Source: Sepioteuthis lessoniana
Lineage: Eukaryota; Mollusca; Cephalopoda; Myopsida; Loliginidae
Assembly (NCBI GenBank): GCA_963585895.1
Contig: OY757904.1
Coordinates: 89,667,168 to 89,731,167 of the forward strand
DNA: 64,000 nt
Direction: 5' to 3'
The notes under the pieces were generated by a model. That model did not search any database and was not told where the DNA came from. It saw nothing but the letters and a program-made list of their open reading frames with translations. The position numbers and the translations under genes were made by a program. Shown piece after piece: positions 32,791-44,869 of the stretch (its first letter is position 1; the number at the start of each line of letters is the position of its first letter).

Positions 32791-34150
32791 TACTGCTATG
32801 GTACCTGGCGAATAAATATGTATTCTTGCTCGGGCGATACACTTTTCCATGCCTTGATCTCGGAAGTGGATGAAATTTCAGATTTCTGCACGTAGGTCAG
32901 TTAGGACGATTATTTTGTTTTCTTTTAGAAGTATTCCATTTATCATACAGATGTATTCTCTGATATTGTAGAACGGTTTTACTGACGGTTCTACTTTTTA
33001 GTTTTTCGGGCCATCCATGAAGTGTTTTAGTGACTCGTCAGTAGCTCTTTTTTCACAGTATGTGTTGAGTTTCTTGTCAGATATTGGTCACGATTCGTTG
33101 ATGTGGTTCACGTAGACTTCTATGTTTTCACTGGAGATTTTTATTTTGCAGTTATTTAAATATGCACGTGATGGTGTATCTGGGATTACTATATTTTTCC
33201 TCTGGATGCAATTGATATTAAAGCCATATCGCAGCAGTGCTAACATGAATCGTTGGAGACGTAGTGGGCTATGGTAAGTAACTTTTTGAAGAGTGACAAT
33301 TAAGTTTTGAGGTCATTTTCAACTTGAAAGTGATCTCCATATACAAATTCGTGGAATCATCTGCAGTCAAATAAAGTGCTAAGAGTCTCTCATTCCAAAG
33401 AACAGTAGTTCTGTTCAGCTGGAGTAGTGGCACGCGATGCATACGTTACTGGCTACAAACTGGCTTTTGGTCAAGGAAGGCTCCTAAACCAAGTTTACTT
33501 TACTCAGTTGAGATTTTGTCGGGAGTGTAGGACTATAGCATTGTAGTAAGGTTTGGATTGTGAGTTTGTCTTCCAGATTATCAACGGCTTTCTGATGTGG
33601 CTGAACAAATTACCATTCGACATCAACATGGAATAATGTGCGGCGTGAAGCAGTGACTTTGGAGGAATGGAGAATGAATCTACATTAGTATTTGCCCATG
33701 CCGAGAAAACGTTGCAACTCTTCTTTGTTATTAGAGTTAGACATTTTTACAATTGCTTCTATCTTGGAAGGGTCAGGTTTGAGTTCTTCTGAGGTGATTT
33801 TATGTCCCAAGCAGAATGCCAAGCTCCTGGTATGTATTTTTACTGGTGCTGTCTGAAAAAAAGGGGAATCGACTTGGCATCTTTAAATACCCGTATGTAT
33901 CTCTATGGCGACAGAAATTGTCGCTTCTTAGCAGTCGTAAGTATAAGTCATTTAGCTGGCAATGGAGGTAATCCCACATGTTTAATCGATACCAGTAGTG
34001 TGTTGCAGTCACTGTCTTGGCTATTTCTACAAATTGTAAGTTACTACATATTAACACTGTGTTTGCAAAATCAAACCAGGCAATTACGGACGCTACTAAT
34101 AAGTGCAAAACGGTTCAATCTCTCACTCTTCTGTATTAGTAATCATAAGC
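32791..34150 (-). pseudogene. gypsy-4 reverse transcriptase thumb, RNase H and integrase zinc module
   Basis: In minus-strand order: LGHKITSEELKPDPSKIEAIV (~33810-33745) and ELQRFLGMGKY mark the RT/RNase H junction. The RNase H end shows VTYHSPLRLQRFMLALLRYGF and IVIPDTPSRA (relatives IADTLSRA). The integrase HHCC module shows ILLKENKIIV, NFIHF-QGMEKCIARAR and MVSNCC (~32960-32790). The RT palm upstream (33830-34150) is barely recognisable. Many stops and frameshifts. A related but distinct gypsy from gypsy-1. Confidence 0.75.
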
Positions 34151-37100
34151 TTTGCTTAGAACAGAACTGTGGAGCACCCAGTAAGAATTGAACTCACCAA
34201 AAATGTTCTGCAAGGAACCCACCTTCCCATATAAGTAGTCATGCCCCACACTCAAATTCGGCTAAGCAGAAAATTTCGTGCAAATCAAGAAAAATATCGG
34301 GTAAACAATTATTTCAATCTGGCTTAATTCTATGTTAAATTAATGAAAGATGTTTTTGATTTAAAATAGAACTGTGTTCGCTTTTCTTTCGATTTAAAAC
34401 AAGAAAATTCTTCAAAATGTCATCTAATTTTTATGTTTTAAAATAATGTGTCGTAATCTAAATTTCATATCTAATTGACTTTAGCTAGTGTAAGAATTAC
34501 ATCCCTTGCCTTTCAAATTTAGTACTTTTAAATAGCTACTAGGTGGCGTGACCAAAAAAACAAAGAAAAGAAAAGCACGGCAGAGTTAACTCTCTCTCTC
34601 TCTCTCTCTCTCTCTTCGGTCCTGCCTCGACAACTATAAACAGGCATAAGTGCGTGCGTTTCCTTGAAAGAAGTTGCTTTCGCCCCAACCAGACTCGTGT
34701 CGTATGGCGTGCGATACCATGCCTTGACGTAAATCTTCACATAACTTTTCTTCAATTAAGGACTCTCAACTTATACTAAGAGACTTCGCGGTCATTTATT
34801 TCATACGACTATTTATATGTTCTTTCTTATTTCATGTCATTCTTGTATTCGTTCTTGTAAGCTTACTCAGACAATGAAATATGTTAATTTGTCGTGATTT
34901 GTTTTGCATTGTTTACCATGAAGAAATATTAAACCATAATACATTTCCTCTGCTAAACTTATCCGAATTGTGTTCCTCATACTCAAATAACTGTAGCTGT
35001 AAGTTATAGTTCTCAGATATGACAAAAATACGAAGAAAACCTTCAAGTCTTCAAAACAATAGCCCATTATACAACACTAGTTAACCTGAAAGGTAACAAC
35101 ATCAGTATAATTTCCCAGACGGTAAAGCTGAACAGCTTTTCAAACTCGGAAATCGTACTGACATTGTTAGACGATCATTTTGAAATCTACTTATTGCAAA
35201 GTCGATCTGCGTTTTACGATCTCCCAAGTTCGGGTTCTGTTCATTTCAGATTATGTACACTAATTCTGATCATGAAACACGCACACATATTGTTCTATCT
35301 TCAATGCATCACACATGCAGAATTCAACAAGCAGATAAATTTTGGTTTATAAAGAAACCACATTTGGACTGTTCATAGTGTGACGCAGCATAAATAATTA
35401 TCTCAGGACGAGAGTTTATTTTATGCGCATGTGACGTCGGGGGCAGTCTGGCATTTGACCCTCCGCAAAATAAGTCCTAGTCAAGACTACTATTTCGGGC
35501 ATATGATAACTGGCAAATAATGTGGGGGTTGATTTGGGGCTAGACTGATCTCCGACGCTAGGGTGGGGGCTTCCAGTTCACTTTCACATACCCCACCAAG
35601 TCCTTCGTTTTCCTACCCTCTCAGATAACGGAAAGCATGGGCTTCTAGGTTAAAACAAATTATTATGCACTGTAGTCAAATTTCCAAAATTTCCTTGCGA
35701 TGTTTTTAAGGCGAATAAGACATTTAGCGAGAATTGATGAAAGTGATACGAAGCTGAAAAAGATATGTGCAAAAGAAGGCGACTCGATAGAGAAATAATA
35801 CCACCAATAGATTTCAACACAAGGGTGCATTTAAAATATAACAAAGTTTTGATAAGCGGCGACCAAACAAATAATTATAAGATTTGAGGAACAGTTCTTT
35901 TTTCTTTTCTCCTTTCCTTTTTAACTTGCCGGCTATATTAAGCCAGCAAGCAGTATCAAACACAAGAGTCTCTCTCAACAGTCCTTTTCTTTTTTCTCCT
36001 TTTTTCCTTTCTTTCTTTTTTCTTTTCTTGAGAAAGTATCTAAGTCCATTCACTCATTTACAGTTGACGAAACCGAGTCCTTTCAGTTTCTCTTTTTTTT
36101 TCTTTTCTGAATACATATAATTCCAATATTTAGGGAGGGTAGGTGGAAAAACAGTTTAAGTTGTACTTATCTTTGATAGGGCTTACTTCTCAGGTTCCTT
36201 TCTTATACGGAGGAATGACATCCCCGCAGAATCGGCGGAATCAGCCTTTCTACTGACTTCTGTCCAAAGATTCTGTTCTATGCTTTTTACAGGGACCTCC
36301 CAGAGATTTTGGCTATAAACCGACGTCTTTATCCGCCGACTTCTGTCCTCAAAACTAAAGAGTCTTTTCCGAATTTCCTCTGACAAAAAGGGTTTATTTG
36401 GCGCTAAAGGGTTTGGCCAATCATTTGGCTTTTTCTTCTTGCTCTATTTCCTCCGGTCATGCGCCTAGAGTGACCTGCATTCCCTTCTTAGTCCAACCGA
36501 TTATAGGTCATGGAGTGCAGGTAGCTTTCGCCTTCATTCTGATTGCTCTAGCGGTCAGTCTTTGGGGCCTGTTGATTCAAACACCGTAGGGTAGGGGAAT
36601 TGACCTCCTTTTCCCTCTCGGTAGCATACCACGTCACAATAGTAACAAACTATGACTTTTTCTCCAGTGGACAAAAGATCGTAGCGGGCATTTTTTTTTT
36701 CTTCTAACATAAAAAGGGAGTGATAATGGTGAAAGTATTCTTAATCCATACAACACTGTTTTTGAAAATACTGATCAAGATATCGCACCCCACCGAAACA
36801 CTTGATTCTTTACCGAACCTGTCCTCCAAAACTTAAAATATTTCAAGTTACGAAGTGAATGTGACTATCTGATCTTCACTAGCTCAGCAGGACAATATTA
36901 CTGAAACTGAACCAAATCAACAAATTTTGATACACTATAAAGAAATTTAATAGAGTTTCTAGTTAAGGGTTTTTAAGAGTGAATGATTCAAAATGTGTCC
37001 TTGATTTACATTGGACAGTGACAAATGTTAAGCCTCTTTTTTTTTTTTTTAATGTTCATGCGTAGTAGTAATTTTATTTTTGAAAATCAGAAAAAGACAA

Positions 37101-37500
37101 ACCAGGTTAGTGTACCTTGGTCGTACTAAAACGAAATTGTGCATCGTATTCACCGTACTATTTCTGTACTGTAGTAGCCATGAGGATAAATGGCTGCGTG
37201 CATTATAGTCATGGGGATGTGATCAATACCGCTTCGGATTTGTACATTTAGTGAGGATTTTTCTGAGAGTGGTAGATCTGAAATATAAAGCACAGTTTGG
37301 ATCTTTACCTGTCTTTTCAACGAATTCTCGTTCGTTCTTTGATTTCTCAAAACACAAGCTTATTTCCTTCTTTTTTCATATTCCTCACTTGCCACCATTG
37401 TTCATCGTCATGGGCTCTTCATAAATCTTGCTATCCAAGATACAATGACAGATTCTGAACCAATATGCAATGTCTTAGGAACAGTTGCTGGAGCTAGAGT
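34151..37500. other. Unassigned DNA, microsatellite and pyrimidine tracts
   Basis: No gene supported. Contains (CT)n at 34588-34615, a GC-richer patch at 35420-35600, pyrimidine-rich DNA at 35895-36110, and a block with unusual composition at 36180-36640. Possible unclassified LTRs, but without paired copies or TSDs. Confidence 0.45.
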
Positions 37501-38218
37501 AAGAAACACAAAAGAAACGAGATCTGTATAGGATAAATAAAGGAAAGCCTTTATTATCGGTCGATATACAAGGATAAGCTGTCATCGCATAATGTCCTTT
37601 GGTTGTTCCATCTTTTGTTGGAGTCGCTGCTGTTTCTTCGTGACCTTCAGGATCTTTTTGAAGTGGCTGCTACCACTATTGCTGTTTAGTCATCACGTTG
37701 AGGTCTCTGCTGCCACTATTTGGTGGGCGGTCAGGGTCTCTTCAAATGCACTGCTGCCACTGCTTAATCATTTTAGTGAGATTTTTGTGAAAGCTGCAGC
37801 GGCTGCTTATAGATCGCTTGACGTCTCTTTGAAACGGCTGCCACCAGAGTTCATTCGTTTCTGACCGCTGGGTCAAATCAGCCTTCTTATATACTCATAG
37901 ACTGGCTCGAATCACTTACTTATTTTGTTTAGTAAATACAATTCTGTTATAATATTTTGAAAGAAAATATGAAAGTTTGGTTTCTTTGTTTAATGGCACA
38001 TCAACTTCCGTGGTTTATCAAATGTTAACCCATCCTTGAAGCTGAGGGTTTTGGGAGTTCATTCGTTTTTCGAGGTTATTTGTCGAAAAGTGAACGTTAT
38101 ACTGCGTTCGAACTCACCCACTACGTTTGCCTCTTTGCCACGGGGACTCCTATGAGGCTAAAGAAGGTTTTATATTATTCGATGGTTGTTCTTGGTGATG
38201 GTTGGCGGTGTCGGTGAA
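37501..38218. other. Unassigned, CTGCTGCCAC-rich stretch
   Basis: Imperfect repeats of GGCTGCTACCACTATTGCTG-like sequence at 37640-37850. TTTATT at 37550 could be a minus-strand poly-A signal of an LTR. A weak family D repeat lies at 37985-38035. Confidence 0.35.
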
Positions 38219-38669
38219 TAGTTGGATTCTGTTGGGGTGATTATAAGTTTTGTATTCCTTTTTTTTCTTGTTACCCCATTCACTTGTTGTCTTGTTTGTA
38301 GGAAACTCCTGTAGAAATGGTCACGTCTCCCAGAAAAGGTGTTGAAATATTTAAGAGTTATTTTTGGTGATAAAAGTTTGAAGTTCCTATGTACAGGTGT
38401 GTCCAGGAAGATATGTTTAGCAGAGGCGACTACTCTCAGGAGACACGGCTGGCGTCGAGCCCAGGACTTGGTGAGTATGTGCGCTAGCTTGCTCGGAGCC
38501 GGGTGAAAGAGGTTCTTTCAATGACAGTAATAACAGCTAAATGAGAGAATTTCTCTTTTTGTGCCCGGAGTTTCATCCCTCCAGGAATGCACGGACTTTG
38601 CTTCCTGTCAGAGGCCTCCTGGGAACAGATACTTTTGAATTTATTTATCTTATTTTTTTAATTTCCACA
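38219..38669 (+). mobile_element. LTR-B copy 1
   Basis: Shares ordered blocks with 41521-42060: CCATTCACTTGTTGTCTT, GATTACAAGTTTGA-like, TCAGAGGC(G/T)(A/G)CTACT, CAGGTCCTTTCA-like and TCAGAGGCCT(C/A)CTGGGAA, then a TTTATTTAT run and TTTCCA end. Coordinates approximate; no TSD. Confidence 0.55.
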
Positions 38670-39439
38670 CTCCCCAGGTACAAAAGTGACAGGTTGATAA
38701 TGTTTTAGTAGAAATATGAAATTTCAAGTGCAACATGATGTGAAGTCTGATGGAAGGTACACAAACTGACTTAGTTGCCGAAATAGGGTGTTAAGTTTTC
38801 TGGTTGCTTTAAGCATAAAGACAAAATGAAGACCGAAGCTACATGCGAGTTGGCGGTAAAAGAGAGTAAGTCGGTGTTAGTGACCAAGAGTTGATTGCTC
38901 CTTACTTTCAGAGAGTTCTATTAAGCGAAATGACAAGGTAATATATCATAGGGTTTATTTATTTATTCATTCATTTCACGTAAAAATTGGATAAAAAGAT
39001 CGAAGCTTAAGTTTTTCTTTATGCAGATTGATTTTAAAAGTTACGTGTTATTGTTATTGTTACTTTTTTGAAACCGAAATTGTCTTTTGCCTGGCGTCTG
39101 TATTTAAGTTAGGGTTCTATTTTAGACTTAAAAATGAGGTGAACATCATTTTAGTCACTTGTATAAGCTGCATCCAGGGCGTGACAATAGCACTTCAGGA
39201 CAATATTTCTCATGCCGATTATCCAAATATGTCATCCCACAGAGATAGAGATGGAACTTGGCAACTTGAAAGGCCTCTTCTAACATTTAGTAAGATTTGT
39301 TAATGTCAATAAATATGAAAAAGATAAACTACTATTTTCTATAAAACTCTGGGGTCCGATAGGCGTTTTCAAACCACCCTCCAGCCCACCTACGTTACAC
39401 ATCTTTTATTTTTACACAAGTTTCTGCTTTTGCTTGGGC
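38670..39439. other. AT-rich DNA, nothing recognised
   Basis: Open plus-strand stretch at 39028-39303 without any recognisable motif; treated as chance. Confidence 0.45.
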
Positions 39440-40913
39440 TGTTGCGGAGCCGATAAGCATGTCGAACCCGCAATTGATCTAAGTTAAAGCGTGCGAGTAA
39501 TGACAGCCAAAGACAATGAAGGAAACAAAGGCGAGGTAACAAATATAACAAAGATGTCAATTTATTGTCGTGTTTTCAAGCGCGTGTGTAAGTCCGTGGC
39601 GTTTGTATTTGTCTTCAGCTAGATGGGTGATATCGGTAGCTGGTATGGTCGGGTCGAAGAGAAGCAGCTAGATGGTCGTTGCTGGTAGCCAATGTGGGTC
39701 GAGTCGTAGGATGCAGCTGGACGATCGTTGCGGGTAGATGAGATCGGTCGAGTCGTTGAATGCAGCTGGACGATCGTTGCGAGTAGCTGAGGTCGGTTGT
39801 GGTTGGTAAATCGATGTCCCGGTTTTGACAGTACGTTGAGTTAACCCGGGGTGTCGATCTGGTTGCTAGCCAGTACAGCGAGTCGTACATGGGCTAGTTG
39901 TTGCAATGCTAGGACAGTTCGTACAGCGCGTCGTACGTGGACTGGATGCTGCATTGCTGGAGCGTCGTGGTCGAAGTCGGTGTTGGCAGCTTGGTCCCGT
40001 AGAGTCGGGCGAGCTGGCGACTAAGACTGAGTCGTATCTTAGTACTGCAGACCAAGTGAACGGACGGCTAAGGTTTGCCAGGCCTTAGTACATTCGAAGT
40101 CGAGCGAGCAAATCGGTGAAGGTAGGGCTTTGTCGTGCCCCTAGCTGTGCGGGCGTATCGGAGACGGTAGCCGTGGCTTACCCGTGTCAAAGCTGTGTGG
40201 ACGTATCGATGACGGTAGCTATGGCTGTACTGCGCCAAACCCAGCACTGTCAAGCGAAAAGGCCAGGAGGCCACGGCTAAGATTAGCGCTGCGCATATAG
40301 TGAAGAGTTAGCTAAAGGCTTTTAGTGCTGCGCTGCCAAACGGACGAGGGGGAATCGACCGAATGGTTAAGACCAGGTGGTCTTAGAGTCCTCTTCGTGT
40401 TTGCCTCCGGGTCGATTACTTCGACTGGTCAATAAAAACCGTCAGAGATGCTCCCACTAGCAGATGGTGACCCCTTAAAATGACCTTTGGTGCATAACTG
40501 GGAAAAGCGAATGCAACCACTAGATGTAGGATTCAGCCTTTCGGCGCCCGCTCTGAGAGCGCCCGAAAACCTCTGAAATTTTCCGCCGCAGAAGCCTTTT
40601 TTATATAAAGGGGACGCAGCGCTACTCAGCTGAGTTGTGTACATAGAAAGTTCTTCTATAAAAATGAGCCTAAGGATAAATTACTTCTTTAGCCTGACAT
40701 AGGCTAGCGAAGATAATTAATTCCATTTTTACAGTGTTGTTTCTGCCAGAAGTGTTCCGTAATTATTGTTGATTTTATTTATCCCCTTTTTTTAGCTGTA
40801 ACGGGAGGTCAAGGTCGTAAAAAGGCTTCCACATTTCCGATCGTAACCGAATGTTGTTTTTCTAGGGCGAGCAAGTAAATCGATGTGTTTACGTTAGTGA
40901 GCAGGTCGCTACA
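39440..40913 (-). mobile_element. LTR-A copy 3 (solo LTR)
   Basis: 1474 bp; minus strand TGTAGCGACCTGC (40913) to GGCTCCGCAACA (39440). Minus-strand TATA-like TATATAA at 40601-40609; AATAAA complement at 39561-39566. Contains a decayed hairpin minisatellite (40060-40330). No TSD seen (GGGC left, AAGC right). It ends 37 bp before the copia-1 5' LTR. Confidence 0.8.
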
Positions 40914-40950
40914 AAGCTTCTTGATGAGATCGAATCCCAACAATTATAAA

Positions 40951-41126
40951 TGTTAAAAGTTTTACATCAGGTTCAACAAGCTAAGCAGTTGTCTCTCTTG
41001 TATAGGTCTCTGATTTGTTGAATAAATAATTTCGTTTTCTCCTTTCCACGGTTATGGATGTATTATTTTTTCTCTGCATATTTTCACTAGATTTTATCTT
41101 TATTTCACTGCATGGCAGATTCAACA
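40951..41126 (+). repeat. copia-1 5' LTR
   Basis: 176 bp, TG...CA. ATG at 41112 opens gag, exactly 15 nt before the LTR end, as in copia-2. AATAAA-type sequence near 41022. Confidence 0.8.
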
Positions 41127-41530
41127 GGTTCAGGAAAAAGAATAATAGAAGTCGGAGATGAGACCAAATAAAACATTTGAGAAACAAAATTTCTAAGCTA
41201 TTTACGCGAGTTAAGTTTTTAAAAGACGTTATTTTGGGGAAAAAAAAACAAAACAAAAAAAAAACGGAATTGAGACGAAAAAGATACAGAGAGGAATGAG
41301 GAGACCTACTGTTTCTGAAGGACAAAAGCTGGGCCCTTATCATGAGAGAAGCCTCGGACAATGGGAATGAACCTCTAAGGATATTACGTGACCATTATAC
41401 AGCGAAAGGGAAATCCAGAATTATTTCTCTTTATACTGAGTTAACATCACTTAAAAAGGAACCAGATGAAAATGCGACAGACTATATTATAACAAGCAAA
41501 TTCAATAATAGGTTTTTTTTTGTGAAATTT
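41112..41530 (+). pseudogene. copia-1 gag fragment
   Basis: Begins in the LTR as MADSTGSGKR. Broken by stops and frameshifts (long A runs near 41236-41265). Clear homology to copia-2 gag from 41342: REASDNG, LRILRDHYTAKGKSRI and LYTELTSLKKEPDENATDYII. The sequence stops at LTR-B copy 2. Confidence 0.75.
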
Positions 41531-42060
41531 TGAGGTTCGTATCAGACTGCTTTCTTTTCTTCTAACGCCATTCACTTGTTGTCTTCTTTTGTTTGTGGAA
41601 GCTGTGAGAGAATTAAGGACAGAAGGGAAGAGACAAGGATACATTTAGACGCAAACTTTATTTTGGAATTTACGACTATTTTATGGTGTGGACTGAACCA
41701 GAAGAAATAGTCGCGTTTCACAGACAAGGCGTATAAAGTATATTATAGAGTCATTTTCGGCGATTACAAGTTTGAGGGTCCGTCGCGTGTTTGGTGGGTA
41801 TGTTTATCAGAGGCTGCTACTGGTAAGAGGCTACTGCTAAGTCCTGGAACTTTACGGACGCGTGTGCTACCAACTAGCAACCGAGAGAAACAGGTCCTTT
41901 CAGTCGAGATTGAAGATGCTTAATGAGAAAGTTTCTATTTGGCACCAGGAAACCCATCTTTTCAGTTATGCACCGATTTCTCTTCCTATCAGAGGCCTAC
42001 TGGGAAACTGTTATTTTTTGTATTTATTTATTTTATTTTTCTGTTTCTTTTTAATCGCCA
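41521..42060 (+). mobile_element. LTR-B copy 2, inserted in copia-1 gag
   Basis: About 540 bp with possible TG (41521) and CA (42060) ends; related to 38219-38669. Gag resumes after it in the knuckle region, so part of gag was also lost. TATA-like GTATAAAGTA at ~41731. Confidence 0.58.
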
Positions 42061-42065
42061 CGTAA

Positions 42066-42250
42066 GAACCGTAAAAAATCATAAAAGCGAATCATGCCGA
42101 TATAAAAGGCTGGATACAACCAAGAAAGTAGCAGAAGATAATAGTTTATTAGTTTTTCAAATAAATGACTACCCACAAAGTGTAATATATTGCTTTGACC
42201 AACGGCGAACCTGGCATATGAAGTTGACAAATACATCTAGTGGTAGATAA
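42066..42250 (+). pseudogene. copia-1 knuckle/protease fragment
   Basis: HKSESCRYKRLDTTKKVAEDN aligns with the copia-2 stretch HKRESYRYKRRDTMKNVA. The Cys lost in copia-2 is kept here. It then runs toward the protease and ends at LTR-F. Confidence 0.65.
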
Positions 42251-42254
42251 AATC

Positions 42255-42559
42255 AACAAAGTGCCTACCGTGTAGGCGTAATACCCGAGTCATAAAAATG
42301 CGTGGGTGCAAGCTGTGACCAATGGAAAATAAGCAAAGCGTGGACGTGAGCCTCGAGACATAAAAAATGCGTGGGTGTAAGTCGTGACAATTGGAGAACA
42401 AGAATTACGTGGGTCTAAACCACGGCCAATGAAAATAAGCATTGCGTTGTTGAAGAGGTGTGCCCATGTGTGTCGCGTAGGAGTTTAAGACAATATAAGG
42501 TCGAGAATTTTGGCTGAAGTTCAGTTTCCGCTGGTTGTTCCGACTGCTGATAGCTCCTT
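42255..42559 (+). mobile_element. LTR-F, left part, with tandem CCAAT units
   Basis: Four units of 38, 31, 38 and 38 bp (42301-42445), each starting CGTGG. Three carry CCAAT/ATTGG (42319-42323, 42390-42394, 42426-42430). TATA-like CAATATAAGG lies at 42491-42500. The probable continuation (poly-A signal AGAATAAA ~44716) lies beyond LTR-A copy 4, at 44670-44745. Looks like a U3/R promoter region. Outer boundaries uncertain. Confidence 0.5.
42301..42445 (+). repeat. Tandem CCAAT-box repeat
   Basis: Units 42301-42338, 42339-42369, 42370-42407, 42408-42445. Upstream of a TATA-like box by ~50-190 bp. Confidence 0.75.
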
Positions 42560-44669
42560 TGTGTGCGAACTTGCCGCGACCGGCCTACGAGCGTAATCAT
42601 ACCGGATTACACTTTCGTCCTAGAGAAATAACATCCGGGCGCGGCCGGAAATGATGAAGCCGTTTTTCGACTCTAACCGGCCGTTACAGCTAAGAAAGGG
42701 ATAAATTAATATTTATCAACATTTACAAAGCACTTCTGCCAGAAATAATTCTATAGAAATGGAGGTAATACTCTTCGCTAGCCCATACCGGACTATAGAA
42801 GTACTTATTTTCTGCGTCCATTTTTTGTCGAAGAACTTTCTATCCACGTGGCGCGACAGAAGTGGAGTTCCCTTTCTTCCATATAAAAAGGCTTCAGGCG
42901 GCAAAAATTCAGAGGTCTACGCAGACGCTCCAGGGCGTTTGTGTGTGGCCTTTCCTCTCCAGTTCTTGGGTTGCATTCGGTAGGCCGTCTTACCTCTGGG
43001 CGTTTCTGCCGGGTGTGCCTCGGCACTGGAGATTTCCTCCGGCCTCAGGGGGCCATCCCCCCAGGCTTATACCCCCTTCGGGGGGGGGATTATTGCATGG
43101 CGCCTGAAGCGCCCCAAAAAAGGGAATGCCGACGGGGCCGAAGGTATTTTTGGCCTTGCGGACGCGTGTGGGTTTCGGCCCTGCGACCGGGCCCACCTTA
43201 AAAACGGCCTTGTGCCATATTCGTGCGTTGGTGGGACGCAACGATAAATACAGAGGTCAATGCGGACGCTCTCAGGGGCCACTCGGCTCGGGTCCTACAT
43301 TATCGTGGTTGCACCCACCTCACCGCCACTTCTAGTAGTAGATTCAACAACCTTTTTTTACGGTCCTTTTTAAGGGCTATGAGAGGTCTCCTTCTGCGGG
43401 TCGGAGCATCTCTGGCGGTCAGTAATGACCAGTCGAAATAGACGGCCTGGAGGCAAACACGAAGAGGATTCACTAAGACCAGCCGGTCTTAACCATCGTT
43501 CGGTTCCGCTCGTCCGTTTGGCGCGCAAGCTATCGTCTCGATACGTCTGCACAGCTTTGGCGCGCAAGCCTTAGCTACCGCCTCGATACGTCCGCACAGC
43601 TATCTGGCACGACAAACCCATAGCTACCGTAAACGATATGCCCGCAGAGCTATATCGCGCGACAAAGTCATAGCTACCGTAAACGATATGCCCGCACAGC
43701 TATCTGGCACGACAAAGCCATAGCTACTGTAACCGATACGCCCGCACTGCTATCTGGTACGACAAAGCCATAGCTACCGTAAATGATACGCCCGCACAGC
43801 TATCTGGCACGATAAAGCCATAGCTACTGTAAACGATACGCCCGCACAGCTATCTGGCACGACAAAGCCATAGCTACCGACCACTAGGCTCCTGCAATGC
43901 AGTCCACGTAACGAATCGCTGTTACGGACTACCCTAGCAATGCAGCATCTAGTCCACGTAACGACTCGCTGTTACGGACTACTCTAGCATTGCAACATCT
44001 GGCCCACGTAACGACTCGCTGTTACGGGCTAGCAACCAGATCGACCCCCCCCAGTTAACCCAACGTACTGTCAAAACCGGGATATCGATCTACCGACCTC
44101 GACGCTCCTGCAATGCAGTCCACGTATGGACTGCCCCAGCATCGCAGTATCTAGTCCACGTAACGACTCGCTGTTACGGACTACACTAGCATTGCAACAA
44201 CTAGCCCACGACTCGACCATACCAACGAAATGTCAAAACCGGGACATCGATTTACCAGCGACCGACTTCGGCTTTCCGCAACGACTCGACCGACCTCAGC
44301 TGCCCGTGACGACTGTCCAACTGCATCCAACGCCTCGACCGATCTCAGCTTACCAGCATCAAACATCTAGCTGTATCTCCACGACTCGACCTACACCAGC
44401 TACCCTCGTCGAACGTCCTGCTGCGCACAACTACAACTACAACTCGACCATACCAGCTAACGACGTAACCCATCCAAGCTGAAGACCACATACAACCGCC
44501 ACGGACATTTACATACACGTTTGTAATTCCGGCAAATAAAATCGTCACTTTTGTTGTATCTGTTATCTCGCCTTCTGTCTTCCTTCATTGTCTCTGGCTG
44601 TCACTATACTCACACGCATTAAACCCTTAAGTCATTTGCGGAGTCGACGCGCTTATCGGCTCCGCAACA
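42560..44669 (+). mobile_element. LTR-A copy 4, nested in LTR-F/copia-1
   Basis: About 2.1 kb, the longest copy. TGTGTGCGAAC start, GCTCCGCAACA end. TATA-like ATATAAAAAG at 42881-42890, AATAAA at 44535-44540. A ~340-bp segment is bracketed by related CAGAGGTC...GCGGACGCTC motifs (~42920 and ~43255), suggesting an internal duplication. Contains a G9-10 run (~43080) and the GGAATGCCGACGGGGCC module (43124). Hairpin minisatellite at 43509-43882. Confidence 0.82.
43509..43882 (+). repeat. Hairpin minisatellite in LTR-A copy 4
   Basis: About seven ~50-bp units (GATACGCCCGCACAGCTAT, then GGCACGACAAAGCCATAGCT). AGCTAT and ATAGCT pair across each unit. Units are more alike within this copy than to those of copy 2. 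Confidence 0.85.
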
Positions 44670-44869
44670 AACTCTCTCCGACTGCTCTCCTGCTCCACAG
44701 AGCTGTCACCATCGAAGAATAAAAATATAAGATTGTATTTTTATATATACATGCTTCTCATCGTTTGTCAAGAAACAGCAGTATTTACAACAAACAAAAA
44801 CCATAATTCGTAAAGGACTTATTGCTGATGCGGATGCTAATTGTATATACATTATACCAGGATACTAAG

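Noticed and set aside
3304-40913. LTR-A copies 1 and 3 as a pair
   Set aside because: Same orientation but 35 kb apart; copy 1 has its own TSD, so it is a solo LTR.
43067-43567. Overlapping open stretches in LTR-A copy 4
   Set aside because: Same cause; all frames are open over a GC-rich repeat and no motif is present.
39440-44669. LTR-A copies 3 and 4 as the two LTRs of one element
   Set aside because: They are in opposite orientation and copia-1 lies across the interval; LTRs of one element must be direct repeats.
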